Positions 6,801 through 11,663 of a DNA stretch of 15,000 nucleotides are shown one piece after another. A program made the translations under genes and the position numbers. Every line of letters begins with the position of its first letter. The first letter of the stretch is position 1. Source of the DNA: Baffinella frigidus. Taxonomy: Eukaryota; Cryptophyceae; Cryptomonadales; Baffinellaceae. Under the pieces are notes generated by a model that was not told where the DNA came from, did not search any database, and worked only from the letters and a program-made list of their open reading frames with translations. Where the stretch lies: contig MU647800.1 in NCBI GenBank assembly GCA_026770585.1, positions 4,645 through 19,644 on the forward strand. Direction: 5' to 3'.

Positions 6801-8622
6801 GAGGCAGCGTCGAGCATCACCCTGCGTTCGGGATTCGGGATTGAGGGTTCAGGCGGGAGTCAGCTGGCGAAAGAGAGGTCGAGAGGTTAGTGTTCAGGGG
6901 TTAGTGTTTAGTGTTTAGGGTTTGAGCGAGCATGTCCGCGTCGAGAGCATCCCCCTGGTGTCGGGTTTGGCGTTCAGGGTGCGGGGGTTCGGGTTTAGTG
7001 TTCAGGGTTTAGGAGGGTTTAGGAGGGTTTCAGGCGTACGATTTCGGGTTTCGGGCTTAGGGTGTATTGGTTTCGGGTTTCGGGCGTAAGGGGTTACGTT
7101 GAGGAGGGTTTAGGGTGTATGGTTTCAGGTTTCGGGCTTGGGGTGTATTGGGTTCGGGTTTCGGGCGTAGGGACATTACCCGCCGGACATGCCCACCGCG
7201 ATGATGCCCGCCCACCCGGCCGCCGCACTCGTCAGCAGGAGCGCCTCAGAGTGTGTAGTGTGTAGTGTGGGATGTGGGATGTGGGATGTGGGATGTAGTG
7301 TGTAGTGTGTAGTGTGTAGTGTGTAGTGTGGGATGTGTAGTGTGCAGTGTGGTGTGGTATGTGGGGATACCTAAACCCTAAACCTCAAAAAGAGGGATAG
7401 GGTGTAGGGGGTTACCCGCCGGACATGCCCACCGCGACAATGCCCGCCCACCCAGCCGCCGCACTCGTCAGCAGGAGCTCCTGCCCCCCCGACCCGGCGG
7501 AGGAAGTCCCACTGCGCGGGAAGAGCCCGATCCCGGGGGAGACGGCCGCGCGCTTGCGGTGCTGCTTCTTCGGGCACCGCAGGTCGAGCTTCATCGGGAG
7601 GGCTGCGGCCTGTGTTTGGGTGTCGGGGTTGAGGGTTGAGGGTTCCAGGTAAGGGTTGGGGCGCTGCTGCTGCGCCGTAGGTCCAGGGGTTAGGGGTTAG
7701 GGTTTGCGCTTCAGAGTCGGGGGTGAGAGTTTAGGGTTTGCGCTAGGGGTTGGGGGTGAAGGATTTGGGGTAAGGGTGTGCGGTGCTGATTTTTCGGGCT
7801 GCGCAGGTCCAACTTCATCGGGAGGGTCGGGGTTGGGGTTTGGGGTTTGAGGTGCATGGTGTGGGGTTTGGGGTGTGGGGTTTGGGGTTTGAGGTGCATG
7901 GTGTGGGGTTTGGCTTTTGGGGTTAAGGGTGCATAGTTTGGTGTTTGGGGTGCATGGTGTGGGGTTTAGGGTTTGGGGTGTATGGTGTGGGGTTCGGTTT
8001 TTGGGGTGCATGTTGTGGGGTTTGGGGCTGAGGGGGGATGTGTAACCGGGGTTTCGGGTTCCGGGTTTCGGGTTTCGGGGCTCGGGTGAACCTGGCTGGT
8101 CAGGCGCCACGACACGCGGCGCCACTGGTACTTAGCCTGCTCGACGAGGGGGTGCGACGCGCCCCACTCGCCGGCGTCGGCGGCGAGCCTGTGCTGCGTC
8201 CTGGTGCGCTGCTTCATGCCCGGGGCGCCCTTGAGCGCCATCAGGCCCGAGGACCACCTGCTTTCGGCGTAGGGTTCCGGGTTACGGGGTTCGGGTGCAC
8301 GGGTTTCGGGTCGCTGGTTTCGGGTTTCGGGTGCAGGGGTTTGAAGCGGGCTTCGGGTTTCGGGTGCAGGGATTTCGGGCTCAGGTGCTAAGAGGGTGCA
8401 GGGTTTCGGGATTCGGGATTCGGGTGCAGGGGTTTAGGGGGCAGGGTTGCACCGGCAGACGACCCCCAGCTCGCAGGCGGCTTGGGCGCGCGGGGCGCTG
8501 GACATCGCCTGGAAGGAGGGCGCGCGCAGCGACCGGAGCGAGTTGTTTGTGCCGCCATTGTCCGAGGCGGTGGCGGCGAGCCTCCGAAGAGGCGTCGCCG
8601 CGCGGGTGGTGGTGCGCAGCAT
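1424..8622 (-). CDS. Mpv17/PMP22-family organellar membrane protein, ten exons
   Basis: I reconstructed ten minus-strand exons from splice sites, reading frame and G/C-rich third positions: 8622-8453, 8257-8092, 7609-7416, 6630-6579, 5802-5668, 5146-5059, 4515-4450, 3439-3342, 2005-1952 and 1591-1424. They total 1191 nt, 396 residues plus TGA. Residues 1-40 are Arg/Ser/Thr/Ala-rich, like a mitochondrial or plastid presequence. About 41-175 is a basic extension. About 178-366 is the membrane domain: GFSDTLAQFL (family G-x-x-D-x-x-x-Q), GFGTMVWLDCLHVLIP (family GP..H.WY..L...P), VKALLDSAVWG (family K...DQ), FAFWPAW (WP motif) and FWNVYLS near the C terminus. Spacing from the lysine helix to WP and on to WN.YLS matches MPV17 residue for residue. 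The family forms inner-mitochondrial or peroxisomal channel-like proteins; localisation here is inferred. Oddities are Ser for the usual Gln after Asp, Leu for Tyr after Trp, and a roughly six-residue shortfall before the first motif. ATG 8622 follows an in-frame TAA nine bases upstream. Confidence 0.83.
1648..1727. repeat. Four-copy 20-bp tandem repeat
   Basis: The unit GGTTACCCGGATACGATTCC is repeated at 1648, 1668, 1688 and 1708. The last two copies have drifted. It lies in the last intron of the Mpv17-like gene, close to the terminal acceptor. Confidence 0.85.
1884..1908 (-). pseudogene. Echo of exon 9 (3-prime end)
   Basis: It reads AWAAMPFT followed by GT on the minus strand, against AWAAMTFT in exon 9. 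One difference is synonymous (GCT for GCA) and one changes Thr to Pro. The part encoding the WP motif is missing, so it cannot replace exon 9. Confidence 0.65.
1952..2005 (-). CDS. Mpv17-like gene exon 9 (WP motif)
   Basis: 18 codons in phase 0 at both ends, residues 324-341. The acceptor is CTCACCCAG|GTC and the donor is TTCACG|GTGAGC, a good GTGAG site. It encodes VTRSDFAFWPAWAAMTFT, matching the family signature N-x-x-x-WP-x-x-Q-x-x-NF. The Gln and Asn positions are Ala and Thr. Confidence 0.85.
2089..2140. repeat. Homogeneous GGGTCTA heptamer array
   Basis: About seven identical copies of GGGTCTA, a one-base variant of the plant telomere unit, within a wider stretch of degenerate TTTAGGG-like sequence (1828-2150). 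Intron 9 side, G-rich on the plus strand. Confidence 0.9.
2166..2452 (-). pseudogene. Two weak echoes of the exon 8 tail
   Basis: At 2166-2183 the minus strand reads TCTATCTTCCAG|GTACAA, like the exon 8 donor end. At 2411-2452 a diverged copy retains the CGCCTCCCGGAG segment. A family A element lies between them. Neither has a usable frame across it. Confidence 0.4.
2224..2343. mobile_element. Foldback element, family A copy 4 (near-perfect arms)
   Basis: The arms match perfectly over 32 bp (2223-2254 against 2313-2344), starting ACAGGGGTACCTCGCTCATA. The interior carries ATAGGGCCCTAGG and CTGTAGGGTCCTAGGG. Near-perfect arms suggest this is the youngest copy here. No clear target duplication. 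It lies inside intron 8. Confidence 0.85.
2483..2618 (+). repeat. Segmental duplicate, copy 1 (contains GTCAACTT repeat)
   Basis: About 135 bp duplicated at 3222-3357. It runs from GGACTATCCTCAAGTTGACA through GGTACAAACCCGTCAACTTC, GGCGCGCC and GGAGCTCTGTACCTGGAAGA, ending in an exon 8 tail echo (2603-2618). The copies differ by scattered substitutions, so the duplication is not recent. Confidence 0.75.
2629..2796. mobile_element. Foldback element with about 40-bp arms
   Basis: The left arm starts GCTACGGTATT and runs through TCGGACCA to ACAGAATCTGTCCT. The right arm (2758-2796) is its imperfect complement. The interior holds three direct copies of a 13-mer, TGCTATCTTAGGC-like. It sits directly after the truncated exon 8 echo at 2603-2618, which may be its insertion point. 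Confidence 0.65.
2920..2952 (-). pseudogene. Echo of exon 8 tail with both splice sites
   Basis: 33 nt, in frame, encoding AASLWRASIFQ (exon 8 has AASFWRASIFQ). It has CTCCCGCAG before and GTACGG after. Phase 0 at both ends means it could be spliced in without shifting the frame. Use is unproven. Confidence 0.55.
3001..3094. mobile_element. Family 0 foldback element, copy 2
   Basis: It shares about 60 bp with the element at 1-96 (GAGTAGGCTCATACGCCCTA, then GTAGGGCCCTAGGACCTG). The terminal arms are diverged (CTCAAGTGGCG against CGCCACATAAG). Intron 8. Confidence 0.65.
3137..3170 (-). pseudogene. Echo of exon 8 tail, frameshifted
   Basis: 34 nt with acceptor CTCCCACAG and donor GTATCC. It encodes AASCWRAS and then shifts frame by one inserted C. 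It is otherwise very close to the copies at 2920-2952 and 3342-3374. Confidence 0.55.
3222..3357 (+). repeat. Segmental duplicate, copy 2
   Basis: Counterpart of 2483-2618. Its right end overlaps the donor and tail of exon 8, so the duplication unit includes real coding sequence on the opposite strand. It carries the GTTGACA and GTCAACTT boxes with GGTACAAA between them. Confidence 0.75.
3342..3439 (-). CDS. Mpv17-like gene exon 8
   Basis: Two bases plus 32 codons, residues 291-323. The acceptor is CGCGCAG|GC and the donor is TTCCAG|GTACAG. It encodes TLANSISIITRKM, then VGGEGLPQAASFWRASIFQ. The 39-residue distance from the end of VWGT to the WP motif equals that in MPV17. A 24-nt inner segment (3375-3398) has GT and AG ends but is far too short for a normal intron and is in frame, so I read through it. 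Confidence 0.76.
3510..3533 (-). pseudogene. Echo of exon 8 start
   Basis: After an ACAACAG acceptor it reads GTLANSIS, then diverges. The two differences inside the matching part (ATC for ATA, TCC for TCG) are synonymous. Confidence 0.6.
3556..3613. repeat. 36-bp direct duplication in intron 7
   Basis: AGAGAGAGACCTTTAT occurs twice with 36-bp spacing. The minus strand shows a pyrimidine tract ending TTTACAG, which looks like an acceptor, but no coding follows. Confidence 0.55.
3742..4358 (-). pseudogene. Cluster of exon 7 echoes
   Basis: Five partial copies of exon 7 lie at 3742-3780, 3931-3960, 4061-4128, 4230-4268 and 4320-4358, with a scrap at 4028-4040. Most read LAVKALLDSAVWG and end at a GTGCG donor; the 3931 copy stops short. 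Four lack the exon 5-prime half. The copy at 4061-4128 has that half but is shifted by a seven-base C/G run. Differences from exon 7 within the matching codons fall almost entirely at third positions (CTG/CTC, GTA/GTC/GTG). Confidence 0.75.
3836..3922. repeat. GGGTTGA heptamer array
   Basis: About twelve copies of GGGTTGA with two GGGCTGA variants, between two exon 7 echoes. This is a locally homogenised telomere-unit variant. Confidence 0.9.
4450..4515 (-). CDS. Mpv17-like gene exon 7
   Basis: Two bases, 21 codons and one base, residues 269-290. The acceptor is GACGCAG|GC and the donor is TGGG|GTGCGT. It encodes FYSGAAITALAVKALLDSAVW, the third helix with the conserved K...LLD. The family Gln after Asp is Ser. 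Of the seven copies of this motif between 3736 and 4515, this is the one with an intact 5-prime half and acceptor. Confidence 0.8.
4683..4957 (-). pseudogene. Cluster of exon 6 echoes
   Basis: Copies at 4683-4723 (SLDCLHIVIPAADC), 4830-4872 (SLDCLHVLIPAADC, with the same G|GTACAC donor) and a short one at 4941-4957. All have lost the first half of the exon. Against exon 6, the 4830 copy has three synonymous changes and one replacement at its edge (Ser for Trp). The 4683 copy adds conservative Val/Ile and Leu/Val swaps. Confidence 0.7.
5059..5146 (-). CDS. Mpv17-like gene exon 6
   Basis: 29 codons plus one base, residues 240-268. The acceptor is CATGCAG|GTC and the donor is TGCG|GTACAC. VGVGLTGFGTMVWLDCLHVL plus IP aligns without gaps to the second helix of MPV17 (G.G..G.....W...L...IP). 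The usual Tyr after Trp is Leu here. Confidence 0.86.
5387..5568. repeat. Direct duplication including an exon 5 echo
   Basis: CGGTTTCAAGCCCCTAAATC (5389) recurs near 5543. In between, 5478-5530 on the minus strand is a diverged exon 5 tail (INFKQSAE before the same GAG|GTCCGA donor, and DKQR further up), with a frameshift in the Pro-rich part. Confidence 0.55.
5668..5802 (-). CDS. Mpv17-like gene exon 5
   Basis: 45 codons in phase 0 at both ends, residues 195-239. The acceptor is AACCCAG|GTG and the donor is GCTGAG|GTCCGA. It encodes VFAVIGFSDTLAQFLSG, the first-helix family signature, then a loop with LLTDKQ, an Ala/Pro-rich insert and INLQQSAE. 42 of 45 third positions are G or C, the strongest bias in the window. 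Confidence 0.85.
6073..6955 (-). pseudogene. Cluster of exon 4 echoes
   Basis: Partial copies at 6073-6093, 6174-6200, 6357-6377, 6701-6733, 6789-6821 and 6928-6955 surround the presumed exon 4. The first three keep MLGNAPM before a GT; the 6357 copy has two synonymous changes. Those at 6701 and 6789 keep the acceptor and VMLDA, then diverge to a 33-nt form with a GTATCC donor that breaks phase. Confidence 0.65.
6579..6630 (-). CDS. Mpv17-like gene exon 4
   Basis: One base plus 17 codons, encoding VMLDADMLARMLGNAPM (residues 178-194). The acceptor is GCACGCAG|G and the donor is CCCATG|GTGCTC. All 17 third positions are G or C. It corresponds to the family segment L...L...P just before the first helix. 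Several partial copies lie on both sides; this is the only one I found with both sites in the required phases. Confidence 0.66.
7180..7244 (-). CDS. Duplicate of exon 3 3-prime part; candidate alternative exon
   Basis: 65 nt (21 codons plus two bases) nearly identical to the last third of exon 3. It encodes ALLLTSAAAGWAGIIAVGMSG. It has its own acceptor (CTCTGAG|GCG) and donor (GG|GTAATG), and it has the same phases as the exon 3 segment. Differences from exon 3 are two synonymous changes, Ile for Val, and Ala for Glu at the edge. It could be used instead of, or as well as, the exon 3 tail, or be a recent non-functional duplicate. Confidence 0.55.
7254..7362. repeat. GTGTAGT / GTGGGAT heptamer array
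   Basis: Alternating runs of two 7-bp units right next to the duplicate exon at 7180-7244. Both units differ from the telomere repeat by a few bases. Repeats like this commonly recombine and could have mediated the exon duplication. Confidence 0.85.
7416..7609 (-). CDS. Mpv17-like gene exon 3
   Basis: 64 codons plus two bases, residues 113-176. The acceptor is AACACAG|GCC and the donor is GG|GTAACC. It begins AAALPMKLDLRCPKKQ, a basic cluster, and ends with a hydrophobic stretch, ELLLTSAAAGWAGIVAVG. An internal CAG|GAG just before ELLL is a possible second acceptor in the same phase, equivalent to the start of the duplicate exon at 7244-7180. A poly-C/G tract at 7485-7492 could be a sequencing or splicing trouble spot. 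Confidence 0.75.
7781..7827 (-). pseudogene. Echo of exon 3 start
   Basis: It reads LPMKLDLRSPKNQH against LPMKLDLRCPKKQH in exon 3. Synonymous changes are Leu TTG/CTC, Arg CGC/CGG and Lys AAA/AAG. The rest of the exon is absent. Confidence 0.65.
8092..8257 (-). CDS. Mpv17-like gene exon 2
   Basis: One base plus 55 codons, residues 58-112. The acceptor is GAAAGCAG|G and the donor is AGCCAG|GTTCAC. It encodes a basic, Trp-containing extension (WSSGLMALKGAPG early, YQWRRVSWRLTSQ late). I recognise no separate domain. It looks like a linker between presequence and membrane domain. Confidence 0.73.
8453..8622 (-). CDS. Mpv17-like gene exon 1 (presequence)
   Basis: This exon encodes 56 codons plus two bases. 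The product starts MLRTTTRAATPLRRLAATAS, rich in Arg, Thr and Ala with no early acidic residue, which fits an amphipathic organelle presequence. The donor is CG|GTGCAA, leaving phase 2, and it matches the one-base start of exon 2 to give Arg57. Alternative starts further in (Met40) would lose the presequence. Confidence 0.75.
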
Positions 8623-8635
8623 CGTCGGTTATAAA

Positions 8636-8844
8636 TTAATAGACGCGCTGCACGTATTTAACGAGGATGAGGCCTCGCGACTCCAGGGTCCTGTGCGGTG
8701 CGCGTTCGGAGACGTTGTAGATAAAGATGTACGAGAAGGGGGAGAAGTTCGGGGCGTGCTTGCGCACGAGTTGTTCGACGAAACGAGCTGACCGCTCGCT
8801 TCCTGCACACCGGAGAACGCGAAGCTGGGCGCGCGCGAAGGTCT
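8636..8844 (-). CDS. Terminal exon of an unidentified upstream gene
   Basis: An open frame of 68 codons and TAA follows the acceptor TTTCCGCGCTGGCAG|AG, which has a CTGAC branch-like box about 19 bases upstream. It encodes TFARAQLRVLRC near the start, then RFVEQLVRKHAPNFSPFSYI and, near the end, LILVKYVQRVY. Most third positions of the second half are G or C, unlike the antisense frame. A second acceptor in the same phase is GTGTGCAG|GA at 8803, which would start the exon at 8802. I do not recognise the family. The stop lies 13 nt before the ATG of the Mpv17-like gene. Upstream exons were not found with confidence. Confidence 0.45.
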
Positions 8845-9240
8845 CTGCCAGCGCGGAAAGCAGTCAGAGACTTGTGGCAAGGGGTACCACAAAAATAATA
8901 GTGACCCGGGGACTCCGTAAGGGTGTAATTCTGGACTGCGCGACGAGGGCGCCATGATGGTGGACACAGGCGGGGCCAGAAGAAGAAGAAGACACGTGAG
9001 TTGATGGCGCGAAACTGCGTGAGAAGCATGCCAACCGTTGAGCAGCAGAGCGCCCTTTCCGCGCGGAAGGGCTTTGAACATGGGCTTTAACTACCGGACA
9101 CCTGGTCCTGACGTCACAGGGCGAATCGCGCGCGCGCGCGCAGTGCAAAGTGTGCACGGGAGGCTCGGCTCACCGCTGGTGGGCGAGACGACGGGGTTGG
9201 ATAGGCGAGAGAGCGAGCTGTGAGTGACTGAGGACAACCC
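8845..9240. other. Possible upstream exons, not resolved
   Basis: Minus-strand open frames cross this part (one starts MLLTQFRAINSR at 9029). A short stretch YTLTESPGHYYFCGTPCH faintly recalls a blue-copper motif but lacks the right spacing. A CG dinucleotide run lies at 9126-9140. I cannot build consistent exons. Confidence 0.3.
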
Positions 9241-9600
9241 TGGCACCCGTAAGAAATTATTTTTGGGGTCTATTTGAGGTGCCTGTCTAACTGAAAATCC
9301 GGCGAAGCCCCCTGATAAAAATCACTTGTAGGCGTTTTGTAGGGATTTGTTCACATGACCAGCCGCTTTTCGTGTGGCTACGTGACCAATTTAATCAAAA
9401 TTACTACACGCTGAATTTTTGTATAACTTGGAGTTATAAAACAGCGCCTCCGAACGTTCCCCGCCCCCCACGGGGAACAATCGTGAATATTTCCCTGCAT
9501 CATTATTGGGATTGACTTTTAGCGACCTTGGAGCCGTTGGTTCCAAATGATTCAAATTTGATTTGATTCATTTTGTCTCACAACTTAAACGCGTGAAGGA
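9241..9600. promoter_or_regulatory. AT-richer spacer, possible promoter region
   Basis: Clearly lower GC than the flanks and free of telomere-like repeats. It contains GTTATAAAACAG (TATA-like, 9433-9444), the palindrome ATAACTTGGAGTTAT (9423-9437) and a GTTCCCC/GGGGAAC stem (9456-9478). It lies between minus-strand coding on the left and likely plus-strand coding on the right, so it may serve divergent genes. Inference only. Confidence 0.3.
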
Positions 9601-10384
9601 TTTGACTTAGTAAAGGGGTCCCAAACTGCCCCCTTTCAACGAGTTTGGCGGGAGGCGGTTGCGCTCTCCAAAGGCGAATCCGCGCGCCAATCCCGCATCC
9701 GCGGCAGGTGAACGACCCTTCCTTGTAGCATTTCTGCCGAGCCCGCTGTCCACTCGGTTTTGCAACTAGGCGGTCCAACTGTATGTTAGAGAGATGGGGG
9801 AGTACAGGAAGTTCGAAAAGTGTTGCTCCGCGGCCCGGGCCCATCCCCCCCTCCCCTCTTCCACGCACCTGCTCATCCAGGGGAAGTTGCGATCCGATCG
9901 TTGCTAGAAACCTTTCCGGCATGCCTGCACGTCCCCCGCAGTACTCCCATCCACCGCAACCCCGCCGTCCTTTCGCCCGGGCCGTAGTCGGCCCTCGAGA
10001 GCCTGGGTCTCCCCTGCTTCCTGCAGTTCGGGGGTAGGGTTGGCTGGACGGGCGTTATGTGCAACCAGGTGAAGGCTGGCTGACCGAGCAGTGCCCCTAT
10101 TGACACACCGCGAAGAGCTGGTTGGTGCAGCGCACCCATCGCTGGTTCCCAAAACCTGAGCCCTCCAAAGTGAACTATTTCACCTCGGGTGGGTGGTTCG
10201 GATCTGAACCAGAGGTGCATTGCTGCCGTTTCCCGCTGGTACAAATCATGGCCGCTGGTGAAAATCGTAGCCACAAAATCGCATAACCGATTCGAAAGAG
10301 GGCACTTTGGAAGCGGTCGGCCGCTCAGCAGCCTAGCTCTAAGGTCGGTAGGCTTATGCGCCCTCAACAAATACATCATATGGT
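9601..10384. other. Unique sequence, no gene supported
   Basis: The longest single open frame of the window (minus, 10427-9873, 184 codons) lies here, but it shows no family resemblance or codon bias and runs into the foldback arm at 10385. No repeats were recognised apart from one GCTGGTACAAATC box near 10236. Confidence 0.4.
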
Positions 10385-10558
10385 CCACCAGCCCTCTGAG
10401 GTTGCTCAAATAGTGCCCTGGAACCATTTTTCAATGTGTGATTTTTGGTGAAACATTTGTTAACTTGAGTCGCAGAGACCCCAGATCTGGGATCTGGGGT
10501 CTCTGGTGAGAAGAAAATGTTCCATACCACGATTTGAGCAACCTCGGAGGGCTAGTGG
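10385..10558. mobile_element. Foldback element with nested central hairpin
   Basis: The arms of about 40 bp (10385-10428 and 10516-10558) contain GAGGTTGCTCAAAT and its complement. At the centre, 10473-10505 is a perfect 15-bp stem (CAGAGACCCCAGATC) with a three-base loop. The layout resembles the element at 13529-13707. No target duplication and no coding. Confidence 0.75.
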
Positions 10559-10597
10559 GTATCGGTCTCTTTGGGCTCATCAAGTTGGTGAGCCCGG

Positions 10598-10671
10598 GCT
10601 CTTCTCCGCTCCGAAGTTGATGGATTTACCGGGATCCCAGCGTGTCAACTTGAGAATAGTCGGTGAACCCG
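10598..10671 (-). repeat. GTCAACTT dispersed repeat
   Basis: On the minus strand it reads GACTATTCTCAAGTTGACA, then a GGTAAATCC box, then ATCAACTTCGGAGCGG. This is the same order as the copies at 2483, 3222, 14081, 14650 and 14719. The boxes GTTGACA and TCAACTT are themselves inverted repeats. Confidence 0.7.
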
Positions 10672-10729
10672 AGTGAGACAGAGCGAGGCAGCGAGGAGGG
10701 GGGCGGGGTGCAGGAGCGAGCGGGAAGAG

Positions 10730-10864
10730 ATGGGGACCGTTAACCAACCCCCCTTCAATCCTGCACCCTACCACCAGCCCTCAGATCGGGAGCAGATCCT
10801 CTTTGTTGAGACCCCTGATTTGTACTACAGGTCGCCGGATTCCGGCGACTTCCAGTACACATAA
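10730..10864 (+). CDS. Small open frame, unidentified
   Basis: 44 codons starting MGTVNQPPFNPAPYHQPSDR and ending DSGDFQYT, then TAA. It starts at GGAAGAGATGGGG, the same context as the MG-start exon copies at 10923, 11054 and 11170, so it may be a diverged relative of that exon that runs into non-coding sequence. It contains an imperfect inverted repeat, CCAGCCCTCAGA, with 10895-10906. Confidence 0.25.
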   Translation: MGTVNQPPFNPAPYHQPSDREQILFVETPDLYYRSPDSGDFQYT

Positions 10865-10922
10865 CAGGGATTGAAATAGACGATTTGCCCCCCCTCTGAG
10901 GGCTGGGCTATATCGGGAGAGG

Positions 10923-11169
10923 ATGGGGCGCGGCACGGGCAAAAGAACCCCTGACCCCTAACCCCTAACCCCTAACCCCTAACCCCTAACCCTATCCCAG
11001 GCGTTGGCAATGGCGTAAGCGCGGGGGGAGGAGTGCAGCTATATCGGGAGAGGATGGGGGGCGGCACGAGTAAGGGCAAGCTCAAACCCCCAACCCCTAA
11101 CCCCTAACCCTTAACCCAGGCGTTGACAATGGCGTAAGCGCTCGGGGGTGCAGCAGCGAGGGGGAGAGG
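10923..11169 (+). pseudogene. Two echoes of an MG-start exon
   Basis: ATG at 10923 (MGRGTGKRTP) and 11054 (MGGGTSKGKLK) each follow TATATCGGGAGAGG. Each runs into CCCCTAA repeats and then a shared segment, CAGGCGTTGRCAATGGCGTAA. The unit spacing is about 131 and 116 bp, so this is a tandem series leading to the best copy at 11170. Confidence 0.55.
10947..10993. repeat. CCCCTAA heptamer array
   Basis: About six copies of CCCCTAA; a shorter run lies at 11085-11116. C-rich on the plus strand, the reverse of the arrays in 1.8-8.4 kb. Confidence 0.9.
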
Positions 11170-11226
11170 ATGGGGAGCGGCACGAGTAAGGGAAAGCTCA
11201 AGCAGGCGACCCCACGTAGGCAACAG
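11170..11226 (+). CDS. Candidate first exon with N-myristoylation-like start
   Basis: 19 codons reading MGSGTSKGKLKQATPRRQQ, then CAG|GTTTTG as a possible donor (phase 0). Gly2 and Ser6 fit the N-myristoylation pattern, and the basic run fits membrane anchoring. The open frame continues another 102 codons through a GA repeat, which I take as non-coding. The downstream partner may be 12682-12756, also phase 0, but this is not shown. Confidence 0.4.
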
Positions 11227-11383
11227 GTTTTGAGCCCCACCCTGAAGGGCTTTCCAGAGGAGAGAGTGAGTGAGGGAGGGAGGGAGGGAGAGAGGGAGAG
11301 AGGGAGAGAGATAGAGAGAGAGATAGAGAGGGAGAGAGAGAAAGAGAGGAAGGGGTGGGGGCAACAGGTTTCGAGCCTCACTC
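11221..11383. repeat. GA-rich microsatellite flanked by direct repeats
   Basis: GAGA/GGGA purine tract at about 11258-11357. Both sides carry CAACAGGTTTTGAGCCCCAC or CAACAGGTTTCGAGCCTCAC (11221 and 11363). The flanks contain the putative donor of the MG-start exon, so the duplication copies a splice site. Confidence 0.7.
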
Positions 11384-11537
11384 CGACGCGGGACTTTGTA
11401 CCGGGGCTTGTTTTAGGCGGGGACGGGTTCGCGATGTTGACCGATAAAGTTTGGAAGGTTCGGACGATTTGGTCCGAGAAAAGGCGTCAACTGAAGAGAG
11501 ACCCTCTCTGCCAGGTTCTGAAATTAGTTGTGTGATT

Positions 11538-11637
11538 CGACTCGTGCTGGTACAAAAGGTAAAACTCGGGGGCTTCTCCACAAAAGAGTTGGTGTTTTGA
11601 AGCCCCTGAGTTTTACAATTTTTACTAGCACGAGTCG
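11538..11637. mobile_element. Foldback element with 39-bp arms
   Basis: The left arm (11538-11576) begins CGACTCGTGCTGGTACAAAA. The right arm (11599-11637) is its complement with few mismatches, and the loop is 22 nt. GGTACAAA is again part of the arm. Confidence 0.75.
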
Positions 11638-11663
11638 CTTTATGAATCTGGTTTCAGACCCTC

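Noticed and set aside
6074-6844. Plus-strand open frame of 256 codons
   Set aside because: It translates heptamer repeats (FRV, GFR, GSG patterns) and the antisense of exon 4 echoes.
7697-8125. Minus-strand open frame of 142 codons rich in Pro, Asn and Thr
   Set aside because: Translated CCCCAAA-type telomere-like repeat lying in intron 2, except for the exon 3 echo near its end.
8624-8640. TATA-like TTTATAA just upstream of the Mpv17-like ATG
   Set aside because: It is 10-15 bases from the ATG, too close for a TATA box, and overlaps the stop codon of the upstream exon.
8447-8791. Plus-strand open frame of 114 codons
   Set aside because: It is the codon-aligned antisense of exon 1 and the upstream terminal exon; the minus frame has the G/C-rich third positions and splice sites.
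8885-8985. Blue-copper-like string YYFCGTPCH on the minus strand
   Set aside because: The spacing of His and Cys does not match the phytocyanin or plastocyanin copper site, and codon use is not coding-like.
9873-10427. Longest open frame, 184 codons on the minus strand
   Set aside because: No recognisable domain, no third-position bias, and its start lies in a foldback arm. In GC-rich DNA such open frames occur by chance.
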